Shown: in pieces, positions 9,107 through 18,474 of the stretch
How the letters are laid out: the number at the start of each line of letters is the position of its first letter
Numbering within the stretch: the stretch's first letter is position 1
Origin: Bacteroides mediterraneensis
GTDB taxonomy: Bacteria > Bacteroidota > Bacteroidia > Bacteroidales > Bacteroidaceae
DNA length: 64,000 nucleotides
Assembly: GCF_016900355.1 (NCBI RefSeq)
Contig: NZ_JACJKA010000001.1
Location: 310,001 to 374,000 of the forward strand
Direction of reading: 5' to 3'
Notes under the pieces: generated by a model
What the model saw: the letters and a program-made list of their open reading frames with translations, nothing else
The model's database searches: none
Told to the model about the DNA's origin: nothing
Made by a program: the position numbers and the translations under genes

Positions 9107-9266
9107 TATTTTTGCAACTGAATAAAAAAGGTTTTTCATAATATTATTTAGGTTAGAATTAGATGTATTATCCTTCTGCATGCCTTCTGCGAGGACCGCA
9201 TTTTCAGAGAGATAATCGTAAAAAAAACAGCCTTGGCAGGTTTCATTCCGCCAAGGCTGTTTTTCT
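9107..9266 (+). ncRNA. Possible small RNA in the fabI-glucokinase gap
   Basis: The 327-base gap between fabI and the ROK gene has no convincing coding sequence. On the plus strand it shows a -7-like box TATTTTTG (9107-9114), a middle part able to pair with itself (TTATC near 9170 with GATAA near 9212, and TGCG/CGCA around AGGAC) and a strong terminator hairpin (9225-9263) with T runs on both sides. This is the layout of a transcript of about 140 bases. There is no homology evidence and no clear -33 element, so the call is tentative. The hairpin also serves the glucokinase gene. Confidence 0.3.
9221..9266. terminator. Bidirectional intrinsic terminator of the ROK kinase gene
   Basis: A 13-bp perfect stem (9225-9237 with 9250-9262) around a 12-base loop, flanked by an A run on the left and a T run on the right, can act in both directions. 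Confidence 0.85.
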
Positions 9267-9282
9267 ATTTCAAAATAACGGA

Positions 9283-10257
9283 TCAGTTTTCCTTTACTTC
9301 CCATCCCAGTGCGCTGGCTCCCAATACGGCCGCATCAGCGTCTTTCAATTGAGAGAGCAACAGTTTGGTCTTTCCGGCATAAATCTTCAGTACGTTTTCA
9401 TCAATTGCTTTCTGAATCGGCTTCATGATGTAATCGCCAGATTTGGCCAGACCACCGAACAAGATGATGGCTTCCGGGCTGGAGAAGGCAATAAAGTTGG
9501 CCAACGCTTCTCCCAAGATACGTCCGGTAAATTCAAAAATATCCTGTGCCAGCTTGTCGCCCTTCACGGCTGCATCGTATACATCCTTCGACTGGATTTC
9601 ATCTGCCGGAATGTTACGCAACAAACTGGGTTCTGTACGCTGTACGAGGAATTCACGTGCTGTACGAGCTACACCCGTAGCAGAGCAGTAAGTTTCCAAA
9701 CAGCCTTTACGTCCGCAACCGCATGCACGACCGTTACGATCCACAATCACATGGCCCAGTTCACCGGCAAAACCATCGTGACCATACACCAGCTGTCCGT
9801 TGACTACGATACCGCTTCCTACACCTGTCCCCAAGGTAATCATGATGAAGTCTTTCATACCACGGGCCGCACCATACGTCATTTCACCAATGGCAGCCGC
9901 ATTCGCATCGTTGGTCAAGGCTGTGGGAATACCCAACTGTTCTTCAAACATGGAAGCCAACGGAATAATACCTTTCCACGGCAAGTTTGGAGCAAATTCA
10001 ATGGTTCCACTATAATAGTTTCCATTCGGAGCACCTACTCCCATACCTTTTACCTTTTCAGCTCCACCAAACTGTGAGAGCAAGGGAAGAAGCTTCTTGC
10101 ATACTGCATCGACGTAATCTTCGATATTATCATATTGCTGAGTCTTGACAGAATCAGATGCCAACACGTTGCCACGTGAGTCAACCACACCGAAAACAGT
10201 GTTTGTTCCGCCAATGTCCATACCTACTACATAAGGTTTTTCCATGTTGATTGTCAT
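9283..10257 (-). CDS. ROK family glucokinase-like sugar kinase
   Basis: The 324-residue product has the ROK phosphate motif DIGGTNTVFGVVD at the N-terminus and the zinc-binding CGCGRKGCLETYC in the middle. The sugar-site residues are in TNDANAAAIGE and GELGHVIVD. The set fits ATP-dependent glucose kinases and not ROK repressors, as no N-terminal helix-turn-helix is present. It would phosphorylate glucose (or a close hexose) in the cytoplasm, feeding glycolysis. A second in-frame ATG at 10245 is possible. It stands alone between its own promoter and terminator. Confidence 0.9.
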   Translation of the reverse strand: MTINMEKPYVVGMDIGGTNTVFGVVDSRGNVLASDSVKTQQYDNIEDYVDAVCKKLLPLLSQFGGAEKVKGMGVGAPNGNYYSGTIEFAPNLPWKGIIPLASMFEEQLGIPTALTNDANAAAIGEMTYGAARGMKDFIMITLGTGVGSGIVVNGQLVYGHDGFAGELGHVIVDRNGRACGCGRKGCLETYCSATGVARTAREFLVQRTEPSLLRNIPADEIQSKDVYDAAVKGDKLAQDIFEFTGRILGEALANFIAFSSPEAIILFGGLAKSGDYIMKPIQKAIDENVLKIYAGKTKLLLSQLKDADAAVLGASALGWEVKEN

Positions 10258-10291
10258 GACATTTCTCTATTTAGGGTTAATTATCTATGGA

Positions 10292-10323
10292 CAAAAGTAA
10301 ATAATCAGTAAAAACGGAACAAA
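10292..10323 (-). promoter_or_regulatory. Two-part promoter of the ROK kinase gene
   Basis: On the minus strand TTTG (10323-10320) is followed after 20 bases by TACTTTTG (10299-10292), a full match to the Bacteroidetes pattern. The start codon is 35 bases further on. Confidence 0.75.
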
Positions 10324-10339
10324 TTTTTCACCTATTATT

Positions 10340-10369
10340 TTTGAATCCATACCACTTTTTCTACATTTG
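10340..10369 (+). promoter_or_regulatory. Two-part promoter of the MacAB-type efflux operon
   Basis: TTTG (10340-10343) and TACATTTG (10362-10369) are 18 bases apart, matching the Bacteroidetes promoter pattern. The first ATG of the operon is at 10405. Confidence 0.75.
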
Positions 10370-10404
10370 TGAAATAGTATTGAAAATGTATTAACACAAA
10401 CCAA

Positions 10405-11124
10405 ATGATTACACTCAAAGACATTCACAAAACTTACAACAACGGTACTCCCCTTCATGTACTCAAAGGCATCAACCTGCACATCGACAAAGGAGAATTC
10501 GTCTCCATCATGGGAGCATCCGGTTCCGGGAAATCCACTTTATTGAATATTCTTGGAATATTGGACAATTACGATTCAGGCGAATACTACCTGAACAATG
10601 TACTCATCAAAGACCTCAGTGAAACCAGAGCCGCTGAATATCGCAACCGGATGATCGGCTTTATTTTCCAGTCATTCAACCTCATTTCGTTCAAGGACGC
10701 CATGGAGAATGTGGCTCTTCCACTTTTCTATCAGGGAGTCAGCCGGAAGAAGCGCAACCTGCTGGCCATGGAGTACCTCGACAAGCTGGGACTGAAAGAA
10801 TGGGCGCACCACATGCCCAATGAAATGTCGGGCGGACAGAAACAGCGTGTGGCCATTGCAAGAGCCTTGATATCCAAACCGGAAATCATCTTGGCCGATG
10901 AACCGACTGGAGCACTGGACAGTAAGACTTCGGTGGAAGTCATGAACATCCTGAAAGAGCTGCACGACCAGGACGGACTGACCATCGTCGTGGTTACCCA
11001 TGAAAGCGGGGTAGCCAATCAGACCAACAAGATTATCCACATAAAAGATGGAGTGATAGAACGCATTGAAGACAATATGGACCATCATGCTTCTCCGTTC
11101 GGACAAAACGGATTCATGAAATAA
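10405..11124 (+). CDS. ABC transporter ATPase, MacB/LolD class
   Basis: The 239-residue cytoplasmic ATPase drives the efflux system encoded by the next four genes. It has Walker A GASGSGKST, the signature SGGQKQRVAIARAL and Walker B ILADEPTGALDSKT, whose GALDS form is typical of the LolD/MacB class. In MacB of Escherichia coli the ATPase and permease are one protein; here they are separate. It is the first gene of a run with gaps of 11, 2, 40 and 3 bases. Confidence 0.93.
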   Translation: MITLKDIHKTYNNGTPLHVLKGINLHIDKGEFVSIMGASGSGKSTLLNILGILDNYDSGEYYLNNVLIKDLSETRAAEYRNRMIGFIFQSFNLISFKDAMENVALPLFYQGVSRKKRNLLAMEYLDKLGLKEWAHHMPNEMSGGQKQRVAIARALISKPEIILADEPTGALDSKTSVEVMNILKELHDQDGLTIVVVTHESGVANQTNKIIHIKDGVIERIEDNMDHHASPFGQNGFMK

Positions 11125-11135
11125 ATTTCCCTGCC

Positions 11136-12386
11136 ATGACAGAACTGATACACGAAATCTACGGAACCATCATGCGCAACAAGTTGCGCACGCTGTTGAC
11201 CGGTTTCTCCGTGGCGTGGGGAATCTTCATGCTGATTGTCCTGCTCGGAGCAGGCAACGGCCTCATCCATGCATTTGAGAACCAGTCGGAAGGTATGCTC
11301 ATGAACTCCATGAAAATCTATCCGGGCATAACTTCAGAACCTTATAAAGGCATGCAAGAAGGACGGAGCATTTACCTGAAAGAAAGCGACCGGGAACTGA
11401 CGGCCTCTTCTTTCCCCGACCATATCTTAGAAACGGGTGCCTCCGTCAGCAAGAGCGATGTCACCCTTACCTATGGTAAAGAGGCCCTCAGCATCGAATT
11501 GGACGGGGTACTTCCCAACTATCCTTCGCTCGAGGCCATCAAGATAAAGGAAGGGCGTTTCATCAACAAACGCGACATAGAGGAAAAGCGGAAAGTCATT
11601 GTCCTCCACGAAAAGACGGTCAAGAACCTGTTCCCACATACCGCTCCTATAGGGAAGTACCTCAACGCACAAGGGGTTTCCTATCAGGTGGTAGGCATCT
11701 ACAAGGACCAGAACAGTTTCTCTCCTTCGGCACTGGTACCTTTCACCACCTTGCAAACCATCTATCAAAAAGGAGACAGCATTGACAACATCACGTTCAC
11801 TACCCAAGGATTGGCCAATGAAGCGTTAAACAACCAGTTTGAGGCCGATTACCGACGTACGTTGGGCCTGAAAAAACAATTCTCTCCCACCGACGACGGC
11901 GCCATCTGGATATGGAACCGTTTCACTCAGTACCTTCAGCAACAGACGGCCACCCAAATTCTGCACACGGCCATCTGGGTAATCGGTATCTTTACCCTGC
12001 TGAGCGGCATCGTGGGAGTGAGCAACATCATGCTCATCACCGTCCGTGAACGGACCCATGAGTTCGGCATCCGCAAGGCACTGGGAGCCAAGCCGATGTC
12101 CATCCTCTGGCTGATTATCTCGGAAAGTGTGACCATCACGACTTTCTTCGGCTATATCGGCATGGTGGCGGGCATTGCCGTCACGGAATACATGAACCAG
12201 GTGGCCGGGAAACAGACCATGGACATGGGGGTATTTTCCATGACCTTTTTCGAGAACCCGACGGTCGACCTCTCCATTGCCATTGAGGCGACACTGACCT
12301 TAGTTATCGCCGGCACACTGGCCGGACTTTTCCCGGCAAGAAAAGCGGCCAGAATCCGACCCATTGAAGCACTTAGAGCAGACTAA
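11136..12386 (+). CDS. MacB-type ABC transporter permease (first of two)
   Basis: The 416-residue product has the FtsX/MacB layout. One N-terminal membrane helix (TLLTGFSVAWGIFMLIVLLG) is followed by a large periplasmic domain (about residues 45-275), then three C-terminal helices. The first of these ends in the conserved VSNIMLITVRERTHEFGIRKALGA coupling region, and the protein ends PARKAARIRPIEALRAD. It would pair with the second permease to form a heterodimer with mechanotransmission to the adaptor. It starts 11 bases after the ATPase gene. Confidence 0.92.
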   Translation: MTELIHEIYGTIMRNKLRTLLTGFSVAWGIFMLIVLLGAGNGLIHAFENQSEGMLMNSMKIYPGITSEPYKGMQEGRSIYLKESDRELTASSFPDHILETGASVSKSDVTLTYGKEALSIELDGVLPNYPSLEAIKIKEGRFINKRDIEEKRKVIVLHEKTVKNLFPHTAPIGKYLNAQGVSYQVVGIYKDQNSFSPSALVPFTTLQTIYQKGDSIDNITFTTQGLANEALNNQFEADYRRTLGLKKQFSPTDDGAIWIWNRFTQYLQQQTATQILHTAIWVIGIFTLLSGIVGVSNIMLITVRERTHEFGIRKALGAKPMSILWLIISESVTITTFFGYIGMVAGIAVTEYMNQVAGKQTMDMGVFSMTFFENPTVDLSIAIEATLTLVIAGTLAGLFPARKAARIRPIEALRAD

Positions 12387-12388
12387 CC

Positions 12389-13633
12389 ATGAGACGATTT
12401 GACTTAGATACATGGGAAGAAATTCTTCTCACCATCACCCGCAACAAAACCAGAAGTTTCCTGACGGCCTTCGGTATCTTCTGGGGAATATTCATGCTGA
12501 TATCCCTGATGGGAGGGGCGAAAGGCCTTCAACAGTTGCTTTCGCGCCAGTTTGAAGGTTTTGCCACCAATTCCGGTTTTCTGGGCGCCAACAAGACCAG
12601 CAAGGCTTACAAAGGTTTTCAGCAAGGCCGGATGTGGGACCTGGAAAACAAAGATGTGGAACGGGTCCGGAAACAGGTCAACGAACTGGAAACCGTGACT
12701 GCCACCCTGGCCAAATGGGGCATCAACGCCATCTACAACGAAAATAAAATCTCGGGAACGCTGAAAGGACTGTATCCCGAGTACCAGAAGATTGAAGAAC
12801 CGAACATCGTGTTCGGACGTTTCATCAACGACATCGACATCCGCGACCAACGGAAAGTGTGTGTCATCGGGAAGCGTATCTATGAGAGCCTCTTCCCGGG
12901 AGGAGAAGACCCCTGCGGAAAATTCATCGAGGTCAACGGTATCTACTACCGGATTATCGGGGTCAGCATGGCCGTCGGAAACATCTCCATACAAGGACAG
13001 TCGGAAACCTCAGTCGTCATTCCGTTCACCACCATGCAGCAGAACTACAACTTCGGACAGAAAGTGCAGCTGCTCTGCTACACGGCCCGCAAAGGCTATT
13101 CCATTGGAGAAGTAGAAAAGAAAGTGGAACAGGTGGTCAAGCAGGCTCACCTGATTCATCCCGACGACGGACAAGCCGTGATTCTGGTCAATGCGGAAGC
13201 CATGTTCAGCATGGTAGACAACCTGTTCTCGGGCATTAAGATTTTAGGCTGGATGGTCGGCCTCGGCACTTTGCTGGCCGGAGCCATCGGCGTGAGCAAC
13301 ATCATGATGGTGACCGTCAAGGAACGGACCACTGAAATCGGTATCCGGCGTGCCATCGGAGCCCGTCCCAACGATATTCTGTCACAAATCTTGTCGGAAA
13401 GCATGGTTCTGACCATCCTGGCAGGCATGGCCGGTATCACCTTTGCCGTATTCCTCCTGAACCTGACAGAGATGGGAACCTCTACTCCCACTGCACCCAC
13501 GAATTTCCAGATCAGTTTCTGGCAAGCCATCGGAGCTTGCGTACTTCTGCTCGTATTAGGGCTGCTGGCCGGATTGGCACCTGCCTATCGGGCCATGAGC
13601 ATCAAACCGATTGAGGCCATACGCGACGAATAA
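12389..13633 (+). CDS. MacB-type ABC transporter permease (second of two)
   Basis: The 414-residue product has the same architecture as the preceding permease: N-terminal helix (FLTAFGIFWGIFMLISLMGG), periplasmic domain and three C-terminal helices with VSNIMMVTVKERTTEIGIRRAIGA and the ending YRAMSIKPIEAIRDE. Two diverged permeases in tandem suggest a heterodimer in place of the MacB homodimer. The gene begins 2 bases after the stop of the first permease, so translation is probably coupled. Confidence 0.92.
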   Translation: MRRFDLDTWEEILLTITRNKTRSFLTAFGIFWGIFMLISLMGGAKGLQQLLSRQFEGFATNSGFLGANKTSKAYKGFQQGRMWDLENKDVERVRKQVNELETVTATLAKWGINAIYNENKISGTLKGLYPEYQKIEEPNIVFGRFINDIDIRDQRKVCVIGKRIYESLFPGGEDPCGKFIEVNGIYYRIIGVSMAVGNISIQGQSETSVVIPFTTMQQNYNFGQKVQLLCYTARKGYSIGEVEKKVEQVVKQAHLIHPDDGQAVILVNAEAMFSMVDNLFSGIKILGWMVGLGTLLAGAIGVSNIMMVTVKERTTEIGIRRAIGARPNDILSQILSESMVLTILAGMAGITFAVFLLNLTEMGTSTPTAPTNFQISFWQAIGACVLLLVLGLLAGLAPAYRAMSIKPIEAIRDE

Positions 13634-13673
13634 ATAAAACCACAAAACAAACGAAAAAAAAACAAAGTTCATC

Positions 13674-14771
13674 ATGAAAAAGTACATCAAAATCATCTCA
13701 CTGGTGCTGATTGCACTGATTTTTATTGGGACCTTCGTGTTCCTGTATCAAAAATCACAGCCGAAAGAAACGGCTTATGAAATTCTCCATTCACAGACCA
13801 CGGATTTGGTGCAAACCACCGTAGCCACCGGAAAAATTGAACCCCGCGACGAGGTAGAAATCAAGCCTCAGATTTCGGGTATCATCTCGGAAGTATACAA
13901 GGAGGCCGGCCAAACGGTGAAGAAAGGTGAAATCATTGCCAAGGTCAAGGTCATTCCCGAACTGGGTTCGCTCAATTCGGCCGAAAGCCGTGTCCGTCTG
14001 GCCGAAATCAATGGACGGCAGGCAGAAACCGACCTGGAACGTATGGAGAAACTTTATAAAAGCAAGCTGGTAAGCAGCGAGGAATACGAAAAGACCTTGC
14101 TGGCTGCCAAACAGGCCCGCGAAGAATTGCAAGCCGCCAAAGACAACCTGCAGATTGTCAAGGAAGGTATCACCAAGAGCAGTGCCTCTTTCAGCAGTAC
14201 CCTGATTCGTTCTACCATCGACGGACTGATTCTGGACGTGCCCATCAAGGTGGGAAACTCGGTTATCATGAGTAACACATTCAACGACGGTACCACCATC
14301 GCCACTGTAGCCGACATGAGCGACCTCATCTTCCGCGGCAATGTGGACGAAACAGAAGTAGGACGCATCCACGAAGGCATCCCCGTCAAAATCACACTGG
14401 GCGCCTTGCAGAACATGAAGTTCGATGCCGTACTGGAATACATCTCTCCGAAAAGCGTGGAAAACAACGGGGCCAACCAGTTTGAAATCAAAGCAGCCAT
14501 CACGGTGCCCGACAGCGTGACCATCCGCTCCGGATACAGTGCCAACGCAGAAATCGAACTCCAGCGGGCCAACCATGCCCTGACCGTTCCGGAAAGTGCT
14601 GTTGAATTCAGCGGCGACTCTACCTTTGTCTACGTACTGACCGACAGCGTACCTACCCAGAAATTCATCCGCCGCCAGGTACAGACCGGCATCAGCGACG
14701 GGGTAAACATTGAAATCAAAAGCGGACTGAAATCCAACGAATCAGTCAGAGGACTCAAAAAAGAAATGTAA
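13674..14771 (+). CDS. MacA/HlyD-type periplasmic adaptor
   Basis: The 365-residue product has an N-terminal membrane anchor (about 7-25), a barrel-sandwich/lipoyl half motif (GKIEPRDEVEIKPQISGIIS), a helical hairpin rich in Glu, Lys and Ala (about 95-165), the second lipoyl half (STIDGLILDVPIKVGNSV) and a beta-barrel domain. It would bridge the two permeases and the outer-membrane channel encoded next. It is separated from the permease gene by 40 A-rich bases. Confidence 0.92.
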   Translation: MKKYIKIISLVLIALIFIGTFVFLYQKSQPKETAYEILHSQTTDLVQTTVATGKIEPRDEVEIKPQISGIISEVYKEAGQTVKKGEIIAKVKVIPELGSLNSAESRVRLAEINGRQAETDLERMEKLYKSKLVSSEEYEKTLLAAKQAREELQAAKDNLQIVKEGITKSSASFSSTLIRSTIDGLILDVPIKVGNSVIMSNTFNDGTTIATVADMSDLIFRGNVDETEVGRIHEGIPVKITLGALQNMKFDAVLEYISPKSVENNGANQFEIKAAITVPDSVTIRSGYSANAEIELQRANHALTVPESAVEFSGDSTFVYVLTDSVPTQKFIRRQVQTGISDGVNIEIKSGLKSNESVRGLKKEM

Positions 14772-14774
14772 GCC

Positions 14775-16118
14775 ATGAAAAGAAACCTGAAATCACTGGC
14801 CGTACTGACTTTCAGTCTTCTGGCCACCCATGCCCTTCAGGCACAGAAAGCATGGGATCTCACCCGTTGCATTGAATATGCCGTTGCCCACAACCTGACC
14901 GTCAAGCAGCAGGAAGCTGCCCGCGACAAAAGCGCAGTGGAACTGAATACCGCCAAGTGGAGCCGTCTGCCCGACCTGAACGGAAGTGCGTCCCACTCGT
15001 TCAACTTCGGACGAAGCCTCCAGGCCAACAATACCTACCAGAGTATCAACACCCAGAACACGGGCTTCAACCTGAGTACCAGCGTGCCTTTGTTCACCGG
15101 TATGCAGATTCCGAACAACATCGCCCTTTCCAAACTGAACCTGCAAGCAGCTACGGAAGACTTGAACAAGGCCAAAGAGGATATCAGCATTCAGGTGACC
15201 TCGTCCTACCTGCAAGTGCTCTTCAACGAAGAGTTGGTCAAGATTGCCCGCCAGCAGGTGGAATTGAGCCAGGAAATGCTCACCCAGAAAGAAGCCTATT
15301 TCCAGAACGGGAAAGCTTCGGAAGCGGAATTGTATGAAGCCAAGTCACGCGTGGCACAAGACCAGCTTTCACTCGTACAGACAGAGAATGATTACCGCCT
15401 GTCTCTGCTCGACCTCAGCCAACTGCTGGAACTGCCTTCGCCCGAGGACTTCCGGATTGTCAGTCCCGACATCCAGCCCGAACAATTATTCGGTACCCTG
15501 ACCTCGCCGACCGACATCTACAACCAGGCCCTGCTCATCAAGCCTTCCATCAAGGCCGCACAGTACCGCCTGCAAGGCGCAGCCCGCAGCATCCGTATTG
15601 CTCAAAGTGCCTATTATCCTCAACTCAGCTTCGGGGCCGGCCTGAGCACGAGTTATTATAACATGTCTGGGAGAGAAAATTCCAGTTTCCATTCTCAGTT
15701 GAGAGACAACTTCAGCCAATATCTGGGATTTTCACTGAGCATTCCTATCTTCAACCGATTGAGTACTCGCAACCGCGTCCGCACGGCACGCTTGGAACAA
15801 ACCACCCTGAGCTGGCAACTGGAGGAAAGCAAGAAAGCGCTCTACAAGGAAATCCAGCAGGCCTACTACAATGCGGTCAATGCCGAAAGCAAGTACCAGA
15901 GCAGCCAGACGGCTGACGAAGCCGCAGAAGCCTCCTTCAAGCTGATGAAGGAAAAATACGCCAACGGGAAGGCCAATGCCACGGAATACAACGAAGCGCG
16001 CACCAACTGGATGAAAGCTGTGTCCGACTGCGTACAGGCGAAATACGACTACCTGTTCCGCACCAAGATTCTGGATTTCTACCAAGGCATTCCGCTCACA
16101 CTGGACAAAGCGAAATAG
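14775..16118 (+). CDS. TolC family outer-membrane efflux channel
   Basis: The 447-residue product has a signal peptide (ending LQA, residues 1-23) and two TolC repeats with long amphipathic helices (DLTRCIEYAVAHNLTVKQQE, DIYNQALLIKPSIKAAQYRL). The usual SxPLF/IPIF strand motifs (LSTSVPLFTG, LSLSIPIFNR) are present. It would form the trimeric exit duct of the efflux system. Its start is 3 bases after the adaptor gene. No intrinsic terminator is visible in the 25 bases before the convergent methyltransferase gene. Confidence 0.93.
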   Translation: MKRNLKSLAVLTFSLLATHALQAQKAWDLTRCIEYAVAHNLTVKQQEAARDKSAVELNTAKWSRLPDLNGSASHSFNFGRSLQANNTYQSINTQNTGFNLSTSVPLFTGMQIPNNIALSKLNLQAATEDLNKAKEDISIQVTSSYLQVLFNEELVKIARQQVELSQEMLTQKEAYFQNGKASEAELYEAKSRVAQDQLSLVQTENDYRLSLLDLSQLLELPSPEDFRIVSPDIQPEQLFGTLTSPTDIYNQALLIKPSIKAAQYRLQGAARSIRIAQSAYYPQLSFGAGLSTSYYNMSGRENSSFHSQLRDNFSQYLGFSLSIPIFNRLSTRNRVRTARLEQTTLSWQLEESKKALYKEIQQAYYNAVNAESKYQSSQTADEAAEASFKLMKEKYANGKANATEYNEARTNWMKAVSDCVQAKYDYLFRTKILDFYQGIPLTLDKAK

Positions 16119-16143
16119 TCGCTGATTTTCAACCGATTACATT

Positions 16144-17583
16144 TTACGTTTCAAACGCAGGGACTACACAGAAACCGAATAAATCGGGAATTATTTCCGG
16201 CAAATAACCGCTCCGGATTCTCCACTCCTGCGGATACAGATTATTGGCCCGGTTGCCAATGTTCTTGGCAAATCCCAACACACTGCCCCGGTAAGTTAAC
16301 GTGACATAGCCCTTCGATACCTCCGGCGGAAGCACGACCGCCTCTTTCCGCAAATATGCAATAGCCTGTTCATAAGTCAGTTCCGCCTGCGGAAACGTAT
16401 CCCGCTGAAACGTCGTACTCATGGCCAGCGTATGCGAAGGCTGCCAATCCTTTCCTTTCCATTCTCCGAGCGTGATTCCGGCATGCAACACCTTGAGCCG
16501 GCTCTTCAACAGTTCATACACCTCTCCATAAGCGGCGGGAAAAGCTACCGCTTCCGTATCTTCTACTTTCAGTACATATTTTTCTGCCTCACATATCCAG
16601 TTCTGCATTTCCCGCGGCACCTGAAGCACCTGCGTTTTTCCTCCTTTTCCTTTCTTGGCCGATTTGCCAGCCGGTTTTACCCGGGCACATTCCCGGTCTT
16701 CTTCCGATGTTTTCCGCAGCACGGCGAGGAACAAACCTTCTCCCGTCGTCTTATGCGGCAGGAAACGATACACTGGAAATTCCTCCTCTGTCAGGTTTCC
16801 GGTAATGTGCCACTCCGGCTGTACTTCCAACGGCAAGACTTCGGCTCCCAGCTCGCGGACAATCCACGCCACATTGTCCTCATTTTCCTCCCGGTTGTAA
16901 GTACACGTACTATATACAAGTAAACCGCCCGTTTTCAGACAGGGCCATATATCGCGCAAGATACGCCGCTGACGCTGCCAGCAAGTATCCACGTTGTCAA
17001 TGCTCCATTCCTGCACCGCCACTTCATCCTTTCGAAACATTCCTTCTCCCGAACAGGGCACATCGGTCAGCAGCACGTCGAAGAGCGGGCCTAACTCTGT
17101 AAAGTCAGCTGGATCATTGTTCGTCACGATCACCTCCGGATGCCCCCACTTGATCAGGTTTTCGGCCAGCACCTGCGAACGGTTGCGCATCACCTCATTG
17201 GCCACTAACAGGCTGCCTTCCGGCAACACGGACCGGGCCAGCGTAGACTTGCCCCCGGGAGCCGCACACAAGTCGAGCATCACCACCGGTTCGTGCACAT
17301 ACTGGCGGAGCGCCTGTGCCAGAAACATGGACGAAGCCTCCTGCACATAATAGCATCCGGCATGAAACAACGGGTCGAAGGTGAACGACGGCCGTCCGGA
17401 CAAGTAATATCCTTCCGGACACCAGGGTACTGGCGTACTGCCGGCAGGAACGGAGGAACACTTATCCTGGTTGATACGGATACTGACCGGCGTTTCCTTT
17501 TTCAAGGCTTCCGTCAAAGCGGCAAAGTCAGCCTCTCCCAACAACCGGCGGGTACGGGTGACAAAATCAGCAGGTAAATTCAT
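16144..17583 (-). CDS. RsmF-like rRNA (cytosine-C5) methyltransferase
   Basis: The 479-residue product is a NOL1/NOP2/Sun family enzyme that makes 5-methylcytosine in rRNA. It has the SAM site DLCAAPGGKST, motif IV DVPCSGEGMFRKDE with the proline-cysteine pair, and motif VI YSTCTYNREENE with the nucleophilic cysteine. A C-terminal domain (about 320-479) of the type found in RsmF (YebU) follows. A basic KSAKKGKGGK linker joins the two. The start at 17583 gives the usual N-terminus (LPADFVTRTRRLLGEAD). It is divergent from thyA, with 75 bases between. Confidence 0.92.
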   Translation of the reverse strand: MNLPADFVTRTRRLLGEADFAALTEALKKETPVSIRINQDKCSSVPAGSTPVPWCPEGYYLSGRPSFTFDPLFHAGCYYVQEASSMFLAQALRQYVHEPVVMLDLCAAPGGKSTLARSVLPEGSLLVANEVMRNRSQVLAENLIKWGHPEVIVTNNDPADFTELGPLFDVLLTDVPCSGEGMFRKDEVAVQEWSIDNVDTCWQRQRRILRDIWPCLKTGGLLVYSTCTYNREENEDNVAWIVRELGAEVLPLEVQPEWHITGNLTEEEFPVYRFLPHKTTGEGLFLAVLRKTSEEDRECARVKPAGKSAKKGKGGKTQVLQVPREMQNWICEAEKYVLKVEDTEAVAFPAAYGEVYELLKSRLKVLHAGITLGEWKGKDWQPSHTLAMSTTFQRDTFPQAELTYEQAIAYLRKEAVVLPPEVSKGYVTLTYRGSVLGFAKNIGNRANNLYPQEWRIRSGYLPEIIPDLFGFCVVPAFET

Positions 17584-17629
17584 GACTTTCGCAAAATTTG
17601 TTATGCCGGCAAAAATAAAAAAATTTAGC

Positions 17630-17637
17630 TACCTTTG
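17630..17637 (+). promoter_or_regulatory. -7 box (TACCTTTG) for thyA
   Basis: TACCTTTG ends 21 bases before the thyA ATG at 17659. The nearest upstream TTTG (17597-17600) is 29 bases away, too far for the usual spacing. Confidence 0.6.
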
Positions 17638-17658
17638 CAAAAAACAAAAAATCCAATC

Positions 17659-18453
17659 ATGAAACAATATCTCGACCTGTTGCACCGCATCCGTACAGAG
17701 GGCGTACGCAAAGACGACCGTACCGGCACGGGCACGATCAGCGTGTTCGGACATCAGATGCGCTTCAACCTGGAAGACGGCTTCCCGCTCGTCACCACCA
17801 AAAAACTCCACCTGAAATCCATCATCTACGAACTGTTGTGGTTCCTCAAAGGAGATACCAACGTGAAATACCTACAGGAACACGGAGTCAGAATCTGGAA
17901 CGAATGGGCCGATGAGAACGGCGATTTAGGCCACATCTACGGCTATCAGTGGCGTTCCTGGCCCGGATACGACGGCCACTTTATCGACCAAATTTCGGAA
18001 GCGGTGGAAACCATCAAGCATAATCCAGATTCCCGACGCATCATCGTCAGTGCCTGGAACGTAGGCGACTTAAACAACATGAACCTTCCTCCTTGTCATG
18101 CGTTCTTCCAGTTCTATGTAGCCAACGGACGGTTGAGCCTGCAAATGTACCAGCGCAGTGCAGACACCTTCCTGGGCGTACCGTTCAACATCGCCTCTTA
18201 TGCCCTGCTGCTACAAATGATGGCACAGGTCACCGGACTGAAGGCAGGTGATTTCATCCACACGCTCGGCGATGCCCACATCTATCTGAACCACCTGGAA
18301 CAAGTTGATTTACAGCTGACACGTACTCCACGCCCCTTGCCTACCATGAAAATCAATCCGGACGTGAAAGACATTTTCAGCTTCCAATACGAAGACTTCC
18401 AGCTGGAAAACTACGACCCGTGGCCGCACATTGCGGGAAAAGTATCCGTATAA
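17659..18453 (+). CDS. thyA: Thymidylate synthase
   Basis: The 264-residue enzyme makes dTMP from dUMP using methylene-tetrahydrofolate. The catalytic cysteine is Cys146 in [11 protein letters not shown], the same number as in Escherichia coli Thy[14 protein letters not shown] (phosphate-binding arginines) and the folate-binding C-terminus AGKVSV... are also present. The ATG at 17659 is chosen because a frame start at 17635 would overlap the -7 box. The product dihydrofolate is recycled by the folA enzyme encoded next (21-base gap). Confidence 0.98.
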   Translation: MKQYLDLLHRIRTEGVRKDDRTGTGTISVFGHQMRFNLEDGFPLVTTKKLHLKSIIYELLWFLKGDTNVKYLQEHGVRIWNEWADENGDLGHIYGYQWRSWPGYDGHFIDQISEAVETIKHNPDSRRIIVSAWNVGDLNNMNLPPCHAFFQFYVANGRLSLQMYQRSADTFLGVPFNIASYALLLQMMAQVTGLKAGDFIHTLGDAHIYLNHLEQVDLQLTRTPRPLPTMKINPDVKDIFSFQYEDFQLENYDPWPHIAGKVSV

Positions 18454-18474
18454 CCCACTCTAAAGAACAGAAAT

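Noticed and set aside
9163-10077. Plus-strand frame of 304 codons over the ROK kinase gene
   Set aside because: It is antisense to a clear kinase gene, crosses the terminator and has low-complexity, family-less sequence.
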